Below are positions 33,931 through 44,682 of a stretch of 64,000 bases of DNA, one piece after another (position 1 is the stretch's first letter; every line of letters begins with the position of its first letter). Position numbers and translations under genes: made by a program. Source of the DNA: Maniola hyperantus (Eukaryota; Arthropoda; Insecta; Lepidoptera; Nymphalidae); assembly GCF_902806685.2 (NCBI RefSeq), contig NC_048553.1, positions 4,137,099 through 4,201,098 on the forward strand, in the 5' to 3' direction. A model generated the notes under the pieces. That model was not told where the DNA came from, did no database searches, and saw only the letters and a program-made list of their open reading frames with translations.

Positions 33931-34707
33931 AGCAGCACAAGACAATATGCTGTAGAATTGTGGATGTGGAAGGTTTGTCCTGGATGGACGTGTAACTGGA
34001 TTGGACTTCTTTTGGTTCCTCAAAAAAAGGACGATGAATAACGATAATAAGAGAAGAAAAGACTCAAACTAGGTAGGTAATTTGTAGCATCAAACATTTC
34101 AAATGTCAAGGTCGCACCCCACATTTCTTCCCCAGAGGGATTATGAAAATGAGAGTTTATTTTACCATGATTTTACCATACATTTCCTATGACACTGACA
34201 CTGACAGTGACAGGGTGATGCTTTGCTTAGTCACGCCGTAATTCTGTTGGAATAAATTTGTCTTTTTTTGGCCAAAAATGTTCGCATAATTTAAACTGTT
34301 TCAGTAGGTACATATTTTTATATTGTATTTTATATTATGGACTGTACGAGTCATTAAATCAAATATCAAATACATTCACGTTTTATTTTTCATAGAGTAA
34401 GTAAATACAAAAAAAAACTATTTCATTCTTTATTCAACTTTCAAATTATTTCTCTATTCGAGGAAGTTGCTAAAAATCGGCAAAATATACGCTTTCCAGG
34501 TAATAGAGACAGCCTTAGCGCATATTTTAACATCCTCAGTGGAGACTGCAGATAGTTAATTTTTATATATTTCATTACATCTTATTTTATTTAGAATTCT
34601 GTGGATGAAACGCAGTATTTAGATATACATCCATGGACAAAACATAGGTATTATTTAAACTAACATCAAATATGTCATATTTTTATAATATCAAAAACAA
34701 AAGACGA
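33931..34707. other. No gene seen
   Basis: Only a short CACTGACACTGACAGTGACA run near 34194. Confidence 0.35.
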
Positions 34708-34820
34708 CATAAGAATGCCGCTCTTCGGTAACGCATACGCAAACAGGTAACATAGAGAGCTTTTTGTTACTTATTCACGGAAAAGCAAATTGTCAGCCTT
34801 AAGCATACATGAGCTACTCT
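34708..34820 (+). repeat. Unclassified repeat paired with 32952-33072
   Basis: Second diverged copy in the same orientation. Confidence 0.5.
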
Positions 34821-34973
34821 TTACTTATTCATATTTAGGTATTGTTCACTTATATTTGCAGACGACTACTTACTTTAAATTATCATAAACAGAGTCGGCG
34901 GATCGTACCTACCTAGAGTACCAGGATGGAGTATCTACCTAGAGTCAAGTTACCGCGTCATTCTTTGATTAGG

Positions 34974-35142
34974 TATGTATAAAAGGAAAAGCTGAATGAT
35001 TTGCTGACTGGCTGATCTATCAACGCACAGCTCAAACTACTGGGCGGATCGGGCTGAAATTTGACATGCAATAAGTAGCTATTATGACATAGAAATCTAC
35101 TAGGAAAGGATTTTTGAAAATTCAACTCCTAAGGGAGTATAG
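34974..35142 (+). mobile_element. Helitron-like H-A copy, 3' truncated
   Basis: GTATAAAAGGAAAAGCTGA through TCAACTCCTAAGGGAGTATA; the hairpin end is missing. Confidence 0.7.
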
Positions 35143-35457
35143 GTAAGAGGTAGTAATGGAGGTGTAAACATCCAAATAGATTCTAAAAGCGGTCCAACCA
35201 AAATTGAACTTAAAAAATAAACAAGACATGTTTACTGTTTGCTAAAACCGTTAAAAGCATTCTGAAATTCTCGAAACAAGTTGTGCCAAGTACAAAGTTG
35301 AAAAAGAAAGAAGAATTCAAAAGGATTTTTGCGACCCAAGTTCATACTGAAGTTGTGATTGGTTTTTTCAGATTGACTGATTTGTAATTTGTTGATCAGA
35401 CATAAATCAAGTAGATTAATAGCGATTAATAGCCTCATCTGGTGACAAAAGGGCTTG

Positions 35458-35595
35458 CTCATTTTTTGCGCAACGGATCAGCCTGGCTGTCCATCGCAGA
35501 AATGCAGCCATTATTCTTGGCACCATTCCACGTGGGCATGATTTGTATAGTAATGAGAAGCTTTAGGTTTTATTGTAATATTTTCATTAATATTT
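35458..35595 (+). mobile_element. LINE L-A 3' terminus
   Basis: The frame QRISLAVHRRNAAIILGTIP matches the L-A C-terminus. It is followed by a 3' UTR (TGATTTGTATAGTAATGAG, TTTTATTGTAATATTTTC) and an A-rich tail. Same 3' UTR as 45002-45165 and 63626-63722. Confidence 0.7.
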
Positions 35596-35696
35596 AAAAA
35601 AAAATAGAGTATTCGAAAATTCGATCAACATAAGGTCTGCCATTCTAATTGGTAAATCTTGTCTACCCATACTTCCAAACGAATAATATCAATGCA

Positions 35697-35838
35697 AAAT
35701 GTTGACGAAATTTGGTACAGAGATAGCTTGTATCCCGGGGAAGGACATATGCTACTTTTTATCCCGGAAAATCAAAGAGTTCCCACGAGATTTTAAAAAC
35801 CTAAGTCCACGCGGACGACGTCACGGGCATCATTTAGT
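35697..35838 (+). mobile_element. Helitron-like H-C, 3' part
   Basis: GACGAAATTTGGTACAGAGA, ATCCCGGGGAAGGACATATG and CACGCGGACGACGTCACGGG, ending near TTTAGT. The 5' half is missing. Confidence 0.7.
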
Positions 35839-36250
35839 AATTTATATTTTTTCCAACCGTTTCTTGTATAGTATTTCTAGTAGGTAGGTACTTAATAGAG
35901 AGTCACCCTTAAGACTTGAGGACCATTCTACCGGTGCTTGCATAGCTATTAACTTTAATAGCTTCCTGGCTAATGTGTGAACGGGGATGGGGACTGCACT
36001 TGTTTTGCTCGTAAAGGCATACGGCAATAAAAGCACCATGTGGCTTCATAGGCAATATATCCTCATCGTGCCTTTTATGAACTCTTGGTATTACTTCTTG
36101 CATTTAGTTGAGTGAAGTTTTTTAATAAAAAGCTAACAAGATTACACATGTAAGATTATTGAAAATGCTAATTAGAATTTTTGTTTTTGGGTGGAAATAG
36201 AGCTCTATGAAATCGTAAAATTTTCTCTAAAGTGACAAAAGCTACAACTA
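35839..36250. other. Two overlapping minus frames without motif
   Basis: 35842-36039 and 35909-36103 overlap in different frames and could be a decayed transposase, but nothing diagnostic is visible. Confidence 0.3.
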
Positions 36251-36450
36251 CTGTGGAACCAACTCCCATCGGCGGTGTTCCCACTAGATTACAACATGGG
36301 GTTATTCAAGGGGCGGACCAACAGATTCCTAAAATGCCGGCAACTCATCAGCGGTTCCTCTGGTGCTGCAAATGTTCATGGGCGGCGGTAATCACTTAAC
36401 ATCAGGTGACCCGCCTGCTCGTTTGCTCGCTATCTCTATAAAAAAAAAAA
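36251..36450 (+). mobile_element. LINE family L-B 3' end, 200 bp
   Basis: CTGTGGAACCAACTCCCATC through the L-B C-terminal codons to GCTCGTTTGCTCGCTATCTC plus poly(A). Same 5' breakpoint as 16661. Confidence 0.75.
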
Positions 36451-36589
36451 ACAACAACAATGTCGGTTGATTGCAATGCACATTGCCTCGAAAAGGCTAC
36501 AACCCCGAGCTGTATAGCCTTATAAATTAAAAAATTTGGTTATTTGCTATGTCAATTATTAGCAGAGTAAGTATCAAAGAATTTGTAAT

Positions 36590-36865
36590 GCAGAGTATAC
36601 AGAGCACAAGGTGAGGGGTAATTATAGGCTGGCATGGCATGGGCATAAAATGCGGAGGGAAGAAAGCCATGTCACTAGAAGAATATTAAATATGCATGTG
36701 GAAGGAAAAAAGAGGAGAGGATGACCACAGAAAAGGTGGACAGATTGCGTGATAAAGGATATGCGTGTAAAAGGGAAAGATAATGCGTTAACGAATGACA
36801 GAAGAAGTGAGTAGAAGAAAAAGACATGTTGTGCCGCCTCACGTAGCGTGGGATAAGGCTATCTT
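36590..36865 (+). pseudogene. RTE-like RT C-terminus
   Basis: The frame reads MRREESHVTRRILNMHVEGK, then a RGRPQKRW-like block broken by a stop, and VIKDMRVKGKDNALTNDR. This is the familiar C-terminal block of RTE-like reverse transcriptases. No catalytic residues remain. Confidence 0.65.
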
Positions 36866-37414
36866 GGCGCGTGGCGAAAATCGGAACTAACATTGCCGTC
36901 AAGTGTCCCCTTTGCCTTTGTCTTTCTCTAAGCCTTTGTTCTCCAACAGCGCCCCCATGTCAATGTCATTTAAGTGCCAAGAGAGCCTTGTCGCACTGTA
37001 CATAAGGCTATGCTTCTCCAAGTCCCCCCCCACCCAGAGGTCGGGAGTTTTAATGCTGATAAAATTTAACTTGAGGAGATGTTAAAAATATTGAAAATGC
37101 ATTTTCCGCATCGATACGACTTCAATGAATCACAAGCGGTCATTTACCAAGAGTAAAACAAAAATTTCAATTGAAAACTGTTTCCTCGAACAGTAAACAA
37201 GCTTGTTTATAAAGTCGGTAAAGTTCAATACGGGCGATACGGGCAAAACGTTTAACCAAACAATTCCGATTTCCGGCCACATCCGGAATGAACGATGCAT
37301 TCCCTCTCTGTTTCGCATTTCTTATTGATGAAGGTTGTGACCCCCTTCTTTTAATAAGATTATGCGTATAATTTTGTACTTACGGATAACTTTTACACTC
37401 TCTTTTCTACTCAC

Positions 37415-37500
37415 TTAACAAATAAGATTTGAGTATAACTCTGCTCGGCAAGTAATCTTTCTACCTCTTCCGGAGGGCGGTGTCCCATGACAAGGGTGAC
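37415..37500 (-). CDS. Candidate internal exon (weak)
   Basis: In minus reading an acceptor (ATGTTCAAG) at 37501-37509 precedes 86 nt with a high GC share. They are open as VTLVMGHRPPEEVERLLAEQ followed by eight more codons, and then a donor GTGAGT at 37414-37409. The entry phase 0 equals the exit phase of the CUB exon at 44196. It lies in apparently unique DNA. Against it: the peptide does not look like the missing end of a CUB domain, the pyrimidine tract is poor, and an 86-nt open frame can arise by chance. It could belong to another gene or be noise. Confidence 0.25.
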
Positions 37501-37552
37501 CTTGAACATTGCATAAGATTACAATGTCTATGCATATGGAGTCGAAATTGGT

Positions 37553-37721
37553 ATAAGTACCGCAAATTGCTATTACGCTGGAACCATGTCTCATTAACAT
37601 CGAAATGTCGTCATTTTGACGTCAGCCGAAATAAAAATATATCACCAGCTCGAAACTTCAGTCTAGTGCTGACGTCATTAAAATGGCGGCCACGCGCATT
37701 AGCAATTTGCGGGACTTTATA
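37553..37721. mobile_element. M4 MITE with TGACGTCA sites, copy 2
   Basis: Inverted ends TATAAGTACCGCAAATTGCT and AGCAATTTGCGGGACTTTAT. TGACGTCA at 37617-37624 and 37670-37677. Opposite internal orientation to 33293-33451. Confidence 0.8.
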
Positions 37722-37842
37722 GTTGATTGATTGACGATGAATTTCTACAGAGTATTCTCATTGCTACGGACCGAGCAATATCAGTGCAACGAATCTCTCT
37801 TACAGCTTTTGGAATGTTTTCTCGATGAAATAGCTGCAAGAA

Positions 37843-37897
37843 AGCTTTTTCGCACTGGTTTTGCTTTCAACATAAGCAAAACCAGTGCGAAAAAGCT
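37843..37897. repeat. Perfect 24-bp hairpin
   Basis: Arms 37843-37866 and 37874-37897 (AGCTTTTTCGCACTGG and its exact complement) surround a 7-nt loop. A recently formed or selected palindrome; function unknown. Confidence 0.85.
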
Positions 37898-38184
37898 CTA
37901 GAAGTTGTAATTTGCTTCGACACTTCTCAATGCAGAGACGTTAGAAGTTTGGCGATACATTGTATTTACATTAGTAACTTGTTCAAACTAATTTGTGGTA
38001 GGGTTTGAATAGAGGGCCTGTTTTGTAACTGCGCAAAACAAGAAAAGTTTCAATTGACGTTATTACCGAGTTGGTTCGTTGAAATCTACTTACGTTCTAT
38101 TGCTTGGAATTATTTAAGCTGTCCATGCGTGATGTTTAACAAAACTGTTTTTCAAAAGGAGAGGGTTTGCAATTACATGGTCCT

Positions 38185-38470
38185 AAAGCGCAACGCACAC
38201 CTGTAAAGTGAAGTGGAGCTGAGGTGTGGCATATTTTAGATAGCAATCGAGTTTTTGCTAAACTTTCTTTCCTTTGTCATAACGGCGATGGTGCTCCGCG
38301 TGCTATTTGTTTATATTTTTATTTTATTTATTTGTTTGATTTTCATTATACTTTATTGTAGTAATTTCAACCGTATTTCGAAATGAATAAAGGTGAGTTT
38401 AAGTTGTTATCAAAAAGGCGCTGCACTTCGGCTCCACTTCGGTCCACCTCCGGTTGGAGGTATTCATGGG
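38185..38470. repeat. Possible MITE
   Basis: GTGAAGTGGAGCTGAGG on the left and CTCCACTTCGGTCCACCTCC on the right pair weakly in reverse. The open frame at 38383-38634 overlaps and has no motif. Confidence 0.35.
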
Positions 38471-38726
38471 ACCTGGTACGCAAGCTAAGAAAAACCATCG
38501 ATTTCACAAGTCATTTTTGTTCTCACTTGTTTTTATTTGGATTTACACGTAATTCTGTCCAAAGCGAAAAACAATTAATTAAAGCTTTGCGCGCTAGTCG
38601 GACACAGTTTGCAATTAGCGACGAACAGAAGTAGGTAGTGTAAGAGGATTACATTGTATAGATACGTGACAAAATACAAGGGTACAAGTTAGATTCGGTA
38701 GAATATTCATTTTAAAATTATAAGAT

Positions 38727-39015
38727 GCACTGATTCTCTAGTCTCTCTCTAAACTAAATTTAGAGTACCTGCATCCTTTTCTTTTTACTAATGCTAAAAA
38801 AGGAACGGAACATGACTTTCACATTTAAAGACTCTAAATTTTAGTGCACAATAGAAATTTAAAAAGTAGGTTCGCGACTGCACGCTAACATCACGGGTTT
38901 TACCATCTAAAAATTCAATTTAGAACTGTCAAGCTGTGTCTGTCCTTTTCATATTACATTAGTAAGAAGAGCATGCGAACACTCTAAAATTAGGTTGTGC
39001 TCAGAATCAGTGCCA
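38727..39015. mobile_element. Diverged foldback element
   Basis: Ends GCACTGATTCT and AGAATCAGTGC; arms of about 80 bp still align through TTTAGAGT, GCATNCTTTTCTT and ACTAATG. Old. Confidence 0.55.
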
Positions 39016-39021
39016 ATGTAT

Positions 39022-39421
39022 CTAATTCCATTGTACACAATCTCTAAACAAAACTAAAATGGCACGTCTAAATCTATTGCTATCCCTTTCATAATGTTGC
39101 TTGCGGAAAAGGATGGCACTAAATTTAGACCTGCTAATTTAGTTTAGCTTAGAGATTGTGTACAAGAGAATCGGCCCCATTGTTTGATTGAAAGTACCTA
39201 TTATCGGAAAGGATTCAGATATTGGCAAAGTTCTTAGTTCTGTCAGCCACTGTGGCTAATTCTCTTGTACACAATCTCTAAACTAAACGAAAATGGCACG
39301 TCTAAATCTATTGCTATTCCTTTCATAATGTTACTTGCGGAAAAGGATAGCACTAGATTTAGACCTGTTAATTTAGTTTAGTTTAGAGATTGTGTACAAG
39401 AGAATCGGCCCCATTGTTTGT
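39022..39421. mobile_element. M5 palindromic element, two direct copies
   Basis: Copies at 39022-39172 and 39256-39405 each have arms of about 65 bp (TCTTGTACACAATCTCTAAA and its complement). Both are followed by CGGCCCCATTGTTTG and are separated by about 80 bp of unique DNA. A third copy, with an internal deletion, is at 49401-49522. Confidence 0.8.
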
Positions 39422-39692
39422 TTTTTAAAGTTCAAAGTGCCAACGGCATTCGACATGGGTTATCTACACTTACGAAACTGTCCATCTGTATATTTGCTAT
39501 AGGGTAAAGTGAGGATAGATGCCTCGGTGGGATAGACGCCATGCACGAAGTCACTTTTATATCGTATCTGAAGGACAAACCAGTAAAGCAACAAACCATC
39601 AAACAATCACACTTTCGCATTTAATAGTAGATAAGAGTAGTGATTCTATGGCTAGGCAAGATCGTTCAGTGTAACCATCACTTAGGCTGAGC

Positions 39693-39813
39693 TGATCTAT
39701 AGAGCGCACTTGGACTTTGCTCAAACTTAAGATTGGGTTAAAACGAGACAGATTTATGTGAGTGATATACACCTGTCTCGTTTTAACTCTAAGCAGAGTG
39801 CGCTCTATAGATT
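39693..39813. mobile_element. M10 foldback element
   Basis: ATCTATAGAGCGCACT pairs with AGTGCGCTCTATAGAT, and GTTAAAACGAGACAG with CTGTCTCGTTTTAAC. About 120 bp, non-coding. Confidence 0.7.
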
Positions 39814-40407
39814 TCACTCTTATAGGTTTTCAATTTCGCAACACGTGCTTTGCTCTGATTGTAAAAGGATTAGTTGCACCGCTTCGGCGCTTAGATGTCG
39901 CCCCGTTAAAGTTTTAACACGACGGAACAGTCAGCAGGTGTTTTTAAATCGCTTTTGTAAAGGATTTAACTGTGCACTCCGACTGCTGAATGCATCTCCG
40001 TTGCAAAAATATCAAGTGTAAACGGTTTTTGATTCACTTTTCACTGTCGAAGAGAATCAAAAAGTTATTTTTGGGGTTCCGTACCTTAAAAAGAAAAGTC
40101 CATCTATCTGCCTTATAGCACAAGTAAAGGAACAATCCTAAAACCGCGATTTATGGTTACTTCACAAATAAAAAATTAAAATGTTCTTGCTTACAACTAA
40201 GTTCCGGAAAATAAAGTAAGTATAAGGCCAGACCAGAGAATTGTAGCGCGGCGATAGTCTCGCCACAGGTCTCGCCATGCCACCAAATTCTATACAACTC
40301 TTATAAGAGGTCTCTCTGGTCTATAAATAGACCAATCTCCACAGGGCGATTGAGGAGGATAGACTCGTTGCGATTCCCTCGCTCGTGGAGATGGCGCCTT
40401 AGAGATG
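39814..40407. other. No gene seen
   Basis: A scrap of R-G (GGGGTTCCGTACCTTAAAAA) at 40072-40091; otherwise unrecognised. Confidence 0.35.
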
Positions 40408-40683
40408 AGTTACAGTTCCCGGGATTTTAAAAACCTAAATCCACGTGGACGTAGTTAGGACCATCTTCTTTCCAGTTTCCTGTAGGTATAGGTAGGCACT
40501 GACTGATCCATCAACGCACAGCTCAAACTACTGGATGGATCGGGCTGAAATTTGGCATGCAGATAGCTATTATGATATAGACATTCGCTAAGAAAGGATT
40601 TTTGAAAATTCAACCACTGAGGGGGAATATAGGGGTTTGAAATTTGTGTAGTCCACGCGGACGAAGTCGCAAGCATAAGCTAG
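40408..40683 (+). mobile_element. H-C scrap followed by an H-A copy
   Basis: 40408-40460 holds the H-C end (CCCGGGATTTTAAAAACCTA, CACGTGGACGTAG). 40498-40683 is H-A from ACTGACTGATCCATCAACGC to CGCGGACGAAGTCGC and CTAG at 40680-40683. Confidence 0.75.
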
Positions 40684-40871
40684 TATAAAAAAAAATACGA
40701 CTCATATTACCACATCACTACTCATGCCCATATAACTTGGTTACTCGTGTGGATACAGATATTATGCGGCCTAATGTCATTCTCAGTTGGCAGCTTACCA
40801 AATGTTGCCGCGGCACAATGCATGTCAATATTTACAAAGACGTTACTCAGTCACACAAGCATACAAGTATA

Positions 40872-41145
40872 TTTCAGTGTTGTAGAAAGAATATCAGTTG
40901 ATGATTGAATAAATGGGGTTATAGTCCGTACAAAATGACTCCTCACGCACCATTTTAACTCTATGGGTCAATTGTTAGATTGTTAGGTATGTCAAAAGTA
41001 CGGTTCACCCTTAAAATAAGGACTAAAATCGTACTTTTGACATGAAATTTGACACAAAAAGTTAAAACGGCGCGACTAGCTATCAGTAGTAGGTTATTCA
41101 GTTTTGTAGAAAGAATCTCAGTTGATGATTGCAAAAATGCGATTA
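40872..41145 (+). repeat. Direct repeat pair and hairpin
   Basis: GTAGAAAGAATATCAGTTGA at 40881 recurs as GTAGAAAGAATCTCAGTTGA at 41106. Between them ATGTCAAAAGTACG (40988) and its complement (41029) form a 14-bp stem. Confidence 0.5.
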
Positions 41146-41302
41146 TGTACACTGTTGTACTTACTCTAATAACCAAATTAAAATCGGTTTTGCGGACTTG
41201 TCAATTACTTAAACTTTATAAAACACTTCGACTGCTGAACATAGTCCTTAATTTAAGCAACAACATTAACCAGTTGTGGTAGAAGTTAGCCGCTGGTTTT
41301 TT

Positions 41303-41378
41303 TCAATTTTTTATTCAGATACAAGTTAGCCCTTGACTGCAATCCCACCTGGTGGTGGGATGATCCAGTCTAAGATGG
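41303..41378 (-). mobile_element. SINE-1, 3' scrap
   Basis: TTATTCAGATACAAGTTAGC and CTTGACTGCAATCCCACCTG match the SINE-1 tail region in reverse. Confidence 0.7.
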
Positions 41379-41666
41379 AAGCGGTTTTACTGACAACCAT
41401 TGTGGACAACACTGATTCATCTGCTTGAAAAATTTATATTCACTCGAAGATACTCTAGATTTTCTTGAATATTCATTCAAATGAGATGCATAGCTAAATA
41501 GGGATTTTAAAATCGTTGTAAACGATTGCGCCAACACAAAGCCTTTGGCCGGACGCAGCCTTCCGGATGTCCATTCGACGGCTTTCAGGAAATTACCATT
41601 TCACTCGGCATTTTTCAATTGTTCTTGTAAATCCTTCGTTTTCTTGAGTCTAGAAAATAATACTTT

Positions 41667-41889
41667 CTAGCTTTTGCTCGCGACTTCGTCCGCGTTGACT
41701 ACACAAATTTCACAAATTTCAAACCCCTATTTCAACCCTTTCAGGGTTGAATTTTCAAAACTTCTTTCTTAGCGGATGCCTACGTCATAATAACTATCTG
41801 CATGCCAAATTTCAGCCCAATCCGTCCAGTAGTTTGATCTGTGCGTTGATAAATCAGTCAGTCAGTCAGTCACCTTTTATATATTTAGA
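41667..41889 (-). mobile_element. Helitron-like H-A copy
   Basis: CTAG at 41667-41670, GCGACTTCGTCCGCGTTGAC, TCAGTCAGTCAGTCAGTCAC and a terminal TTTAGA (TCTAAA in minus reading). Confidence 0.8.
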
Positions 41890-42088
41890 AGAAGATTTTC
41901 AAAAGCTGTAGAGAAAGACATGCAAAATTTTTAGAAACCCTCGCTTCGAGATATTTGTAATCCAATAGTTGCCTGCCCACTTGAAAATGAAGATGGATAG
42001 AAGCGGGCAATACTTTGCGGAATTTTTGTATAAAGTGTAAATATTTAACCCCGAATCCCCCGAATCCACACTCTCGCGAGTACGCCTT

Positions 42089-42498
42089 TTTAGGGTTCCG
42101 TACCTCAAAAGAAAAAACGGAACCCTTATAGGATCACTTTGTTGTCCGTCTGTCTGTCAAGAAACCTACAGAGTACTTCCCGTTGTTCTAGAATCACGAA
42201 ATTCGGCAAGTAGGTAGGTTTTATAGCAAAACCGTGAATTTGTGGTTACATCACACAAAAAAATTAAATTGTGGTCATGAACTAATAATTAGTATTTTCA
42301 ATTTTCGAAGTTAGATAACTATATCAAGTGGGGTATCATATTATTATGAAAGGTGCATTCCACCTGTGCATTTTAAAACAGATTTTTATTTATTTTTATG
42401 CATCATAGTTTTTGAATTATCGTGCAAAATGTCGAAAAAATACGACTGTAGCACGGAAGCCTCGTTGCGCGAGCCTGACTCGCACTTGGCCGGTTTTT
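42089..42498 (-). mobile_element. R-G repeat, full
   Basis: AGGGTTCCGTACCTCAAAAG to CGCACTTGGCCGG, with GTCCGTCTGTCTGTC inside. Confidence 0.8.
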
Positions 42499-42518
42499 TT
42501 ATAAATAGCGACCAAACA

Positions 42519-42829
42519 AACCGACGGCTCACCTGATGTTAAGTGAATACAGCCAGCAATAGATAAATATTCCCAGTGCCAGACGAACTGCTAATGTGTT
42601 CTCAGCTGTGTTTTAAAGATTGCTGAACGGATTTGATTTTACAATTTATATGTGCGTGGAAAAAATCTAGCAAAATGGGTTGTCGAAGTACAACAGGTAC
42701 CCAGATGTTGAAGCTAAAATTGCTTTCGGTGGCGTTCGATGCGGTGGTCGAAAAGACTATGGCGTGTGAAAGTCCCTATAAGAGATCTATGTCCAGCAAT
42801 TGACGTTTATCGGTTGATGACTACCATTG
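42519..42829. mobile_element. Degraded L-B (minus) abutting an L-C end (plus)
   Basis: 42519-42765 matches the complement of L-B (CTCACCTGATGTTAAGTGA, GTGCGTGGAAAAAATCTAGC). 42766-42829 is a plus-strand L-C tail (GAAAGTCCCTATAAGAGATC, GTTTATCGGTTGATGA). Confidence 0.55.
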
Positions 42830-42845
42830 TAGACTCTATAGAGGA

Positions 42846-43045
42846 CTAGCTGTTGACCGCGACTTTGTCCGCGTGGACTTAGGTTTCTTAAAATCCTTTG
42901 ATTTTCCGGGATAAAAAGTAGCATATATCACTCTCCAGGTCTAAAAATCACGTCTATTAATGCTTCCTTGCAACTTGATTAAAGGACAAACCAACAAACC
43001 AATGAACTAACAAACAAACACTCTTTCGCATTTATAATATGAATA
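42846..43045 (-). mobile_element. Helitron-like H-B copy
   Basis: CTAG at 42846-42849, CGCGACTTTGTCCGCGTGG, an (ACAA)n tract and CTTTCGCATTTATAATA at the 5' end. Confidence 0.8.
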
Positions 43046-43098
43046 GTGATTTGGATATATTATGCATGATGCTGGTTATCAAGTACCTATATAATAGG

Positions 43099-43274
43099 TA
43101 TAGTCCGCGACAGGTCGAGATGGTAATCTGAGAGGAAACATCCCATTCACCCGCACAGCCCCCGCGCTAACCCGGTGCAGGCGAGCGCATGTGACGTGCG
43201 GGTGAGCGGGGTGTCCTCCCACCATAAGGCGGGGTATTAGCCCCGATTGCCATCTTGACCTGTCGCGTACTATA
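43099..43274. mobile_element. M2 GC-rich MITE, best copy
   Basis: TATAGTCCGCGACAGGTCGA and GACCTGTCGCGTACTATA are the ends of this 176-bp element. The interior has the GC-rich blocks CACCCGCACAGCCCCCGCGC and GTGCGGGTGAGCGGGGTGTC. Confidence 0.85.
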
Positions 43275-43281
43275 GCTATAT

Positions 43282-43600
43282 TATCATCATCATCATCATG
43301 ATCAACCCATCATCCGGCTCACTACAGAGCGCGGGTCTCCTCTCAGAGTGAGAAGGGTTTTGGCCATAGTCTACCAAGCTGGCCATGTGCGGATTGGTAG
43401 ACTTCACACACCTTTGAGAACATTATGGAGAACTCTCAGGCATTCAGGTTTCCTCACGATGTTTTCCTTCACCGTTAAAGCAAGTGATATTTAATTAATT
43501 AAAACGCACATAATTCCGAAAAGTTAGAGGTTTGTGCCCGGGATCGAACCTCCGACCTCCGATTAGAAGGCGGACGTCCTAACCACTAGGCTATCACTGC
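43282..43600 (-). mobile_element. SINE-2, full length
   Basis: Tail (ATC)n at the low-coordinate end. In minus reading B box GGTTCGATCCC and the start GATAGCCTAGTGGTTAGGAC lie at the high-coordinate end. Confidence 0.85.
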
Positions 43601-44109
43601 TTCTATACTAGCTATATTATGCTTTCCTGCAATTCTAAAAAGTTGGAGAGCGATTTACTCGTATTTGCCAATTTTGCTCGTTAGAAGCACAACCCGATCG
43701 TAGATAATGTGAATATTCAAAAGAGTTATCGTCGTAGTTCGTTCTTTCATCGCTTTTCACGGTATAGGGAAATCATTTGTAAGAAAAACATTTTCCAAGA
43801 AACTTACTCAGTCACTTGAACTAAAAAGTTGTATTGTTAACGACGTGACTCGACAAACTTGGTTCGCGTTTGTTTTCAATAACGATTTGGATTGGCTCAA
43901 TTTCTAAATCTCACGATGTTTTGTACTGTTTAAATTGTACCTACTTTAACTAAAATGTAACAGTTTTTATTTGTTTTTTCATGCTTTTACTTAACTCTTC
44001 TTGTTTCAACCATTAAAAAAATTGTAACTTGATTTATGTAATCAAGGACAAAAACTAACCAAAGACTACCGTTTACCAAAGAGGGAGTTAAACAAAATAC
44101 ATGTCGTTT
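43601..44109. other. No gene seen
   Basis: Probably intron of the CUB gene; nothing recognised. Confidence 0.4.
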
Positions 44110-44157
44110 AAACTTTCATAACACTAAGTAGTCGAATACTTAGTGTTATGAAAGTTT
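44110..44157. repeat. Perfect 21-bp hairpin beside the CUB exon
   Basis: Arms 44110-44130 and 44137-44157 (AAACTTTCATAACACTAAG and its complement) with a 6-nt loop. It sits 34 bp inside the intron after the donor at 44195. Confidence 0.85.
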
Positions 44158-44195
44158 ATTCGAATTACGAACTAAATGCTTAAACTAAGTCTTAC

Positions 44196-44556
44196 CTGTA
44201 ACCATTTGATCCTAGTGATGTTTTCCTCCGTAACGCTCAGAGCTTGCCTTTCCCCAAGCTTGTACGTTTCATCATAATACATGTACTCCGTGAACGTCAG
44301 CCCACTAGTGGTGTACTGCTGCGTGAAATATATCGATATAGTCCCGTTCACGATGTCATGCTCGATAATCCATTTGCACTTGATAGGAACGGGGAACGGG
44401 TTGGGGAAGTTTGGGGTCTGGATGACACCGACGGGGCCTTTCAGCCGGCCCCCACATGTTTGGGGGCCCTGGTGTTCTCTGATATCCCCGTCTGATGAAA
44501 CGATGTCCGCTGTGATGGTGATTAGTGTGATGGTGATGAACTGTTGCACCGTCAGC
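44196..44556 (-). CDS. Secreted CUB-domain protein, exon 2
   Basis: Splice acceptor TTTCCTTTGTTCCAG ends at 44557 and donor CAG|GTAAG begins at 44195 (minus reading). The 361-nt exon has one leading base plus 120 open codons and ends in phase 0. Numbered from the ATG at 63980, residues 19-35 are hydrophobic and Thr/Ile-rich, suiting a signal peptide cut near Ala35. A CUB domain starts with TCGG (Cys53), has PNFPNPFP at 67-74 and IKCKW (Cys79); the 26-residue Cys spacing is typical of the first CUB disulfide. Sequons N89-G-T and N131-I-T fit an extracellular protein. CUB domains mediate protein or carbohydrate binding. The last third of the domain must be in later exons at lower coordinates. 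The exon is much richer in GC than its flanks. I cannot name the gene. Confidence 0.85.
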
Positions 44557-44682
44557 CTGGAACAAAGGAAACATTTTGTTATGATATTTTGAATGATTAT
44601 TATTGCTGACTTTATTTAAAAAAAATATTAATGCAACTTGTGGCTCATGAAGTCATAGTCATAAATCAAAACTCTACCACAA

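Noticed and set aside
35909..36103. Minus ORF of 64 codons
   Set aside because: It overlaps another open frame on the same strand, with no transposase or domain signature.
38383..38634. Possible first exon (ATG AAT AAA G followed by GTGAGT)
   Set aside because: Only ten coding bases before the donor and the region looks MITE-derived; chance match is likely.
44244..44592. Plus-strand ORFs over the CUB exon
   Set aside because: They are shadows; the minus frame has the CUB motif, splice sites and sequons.
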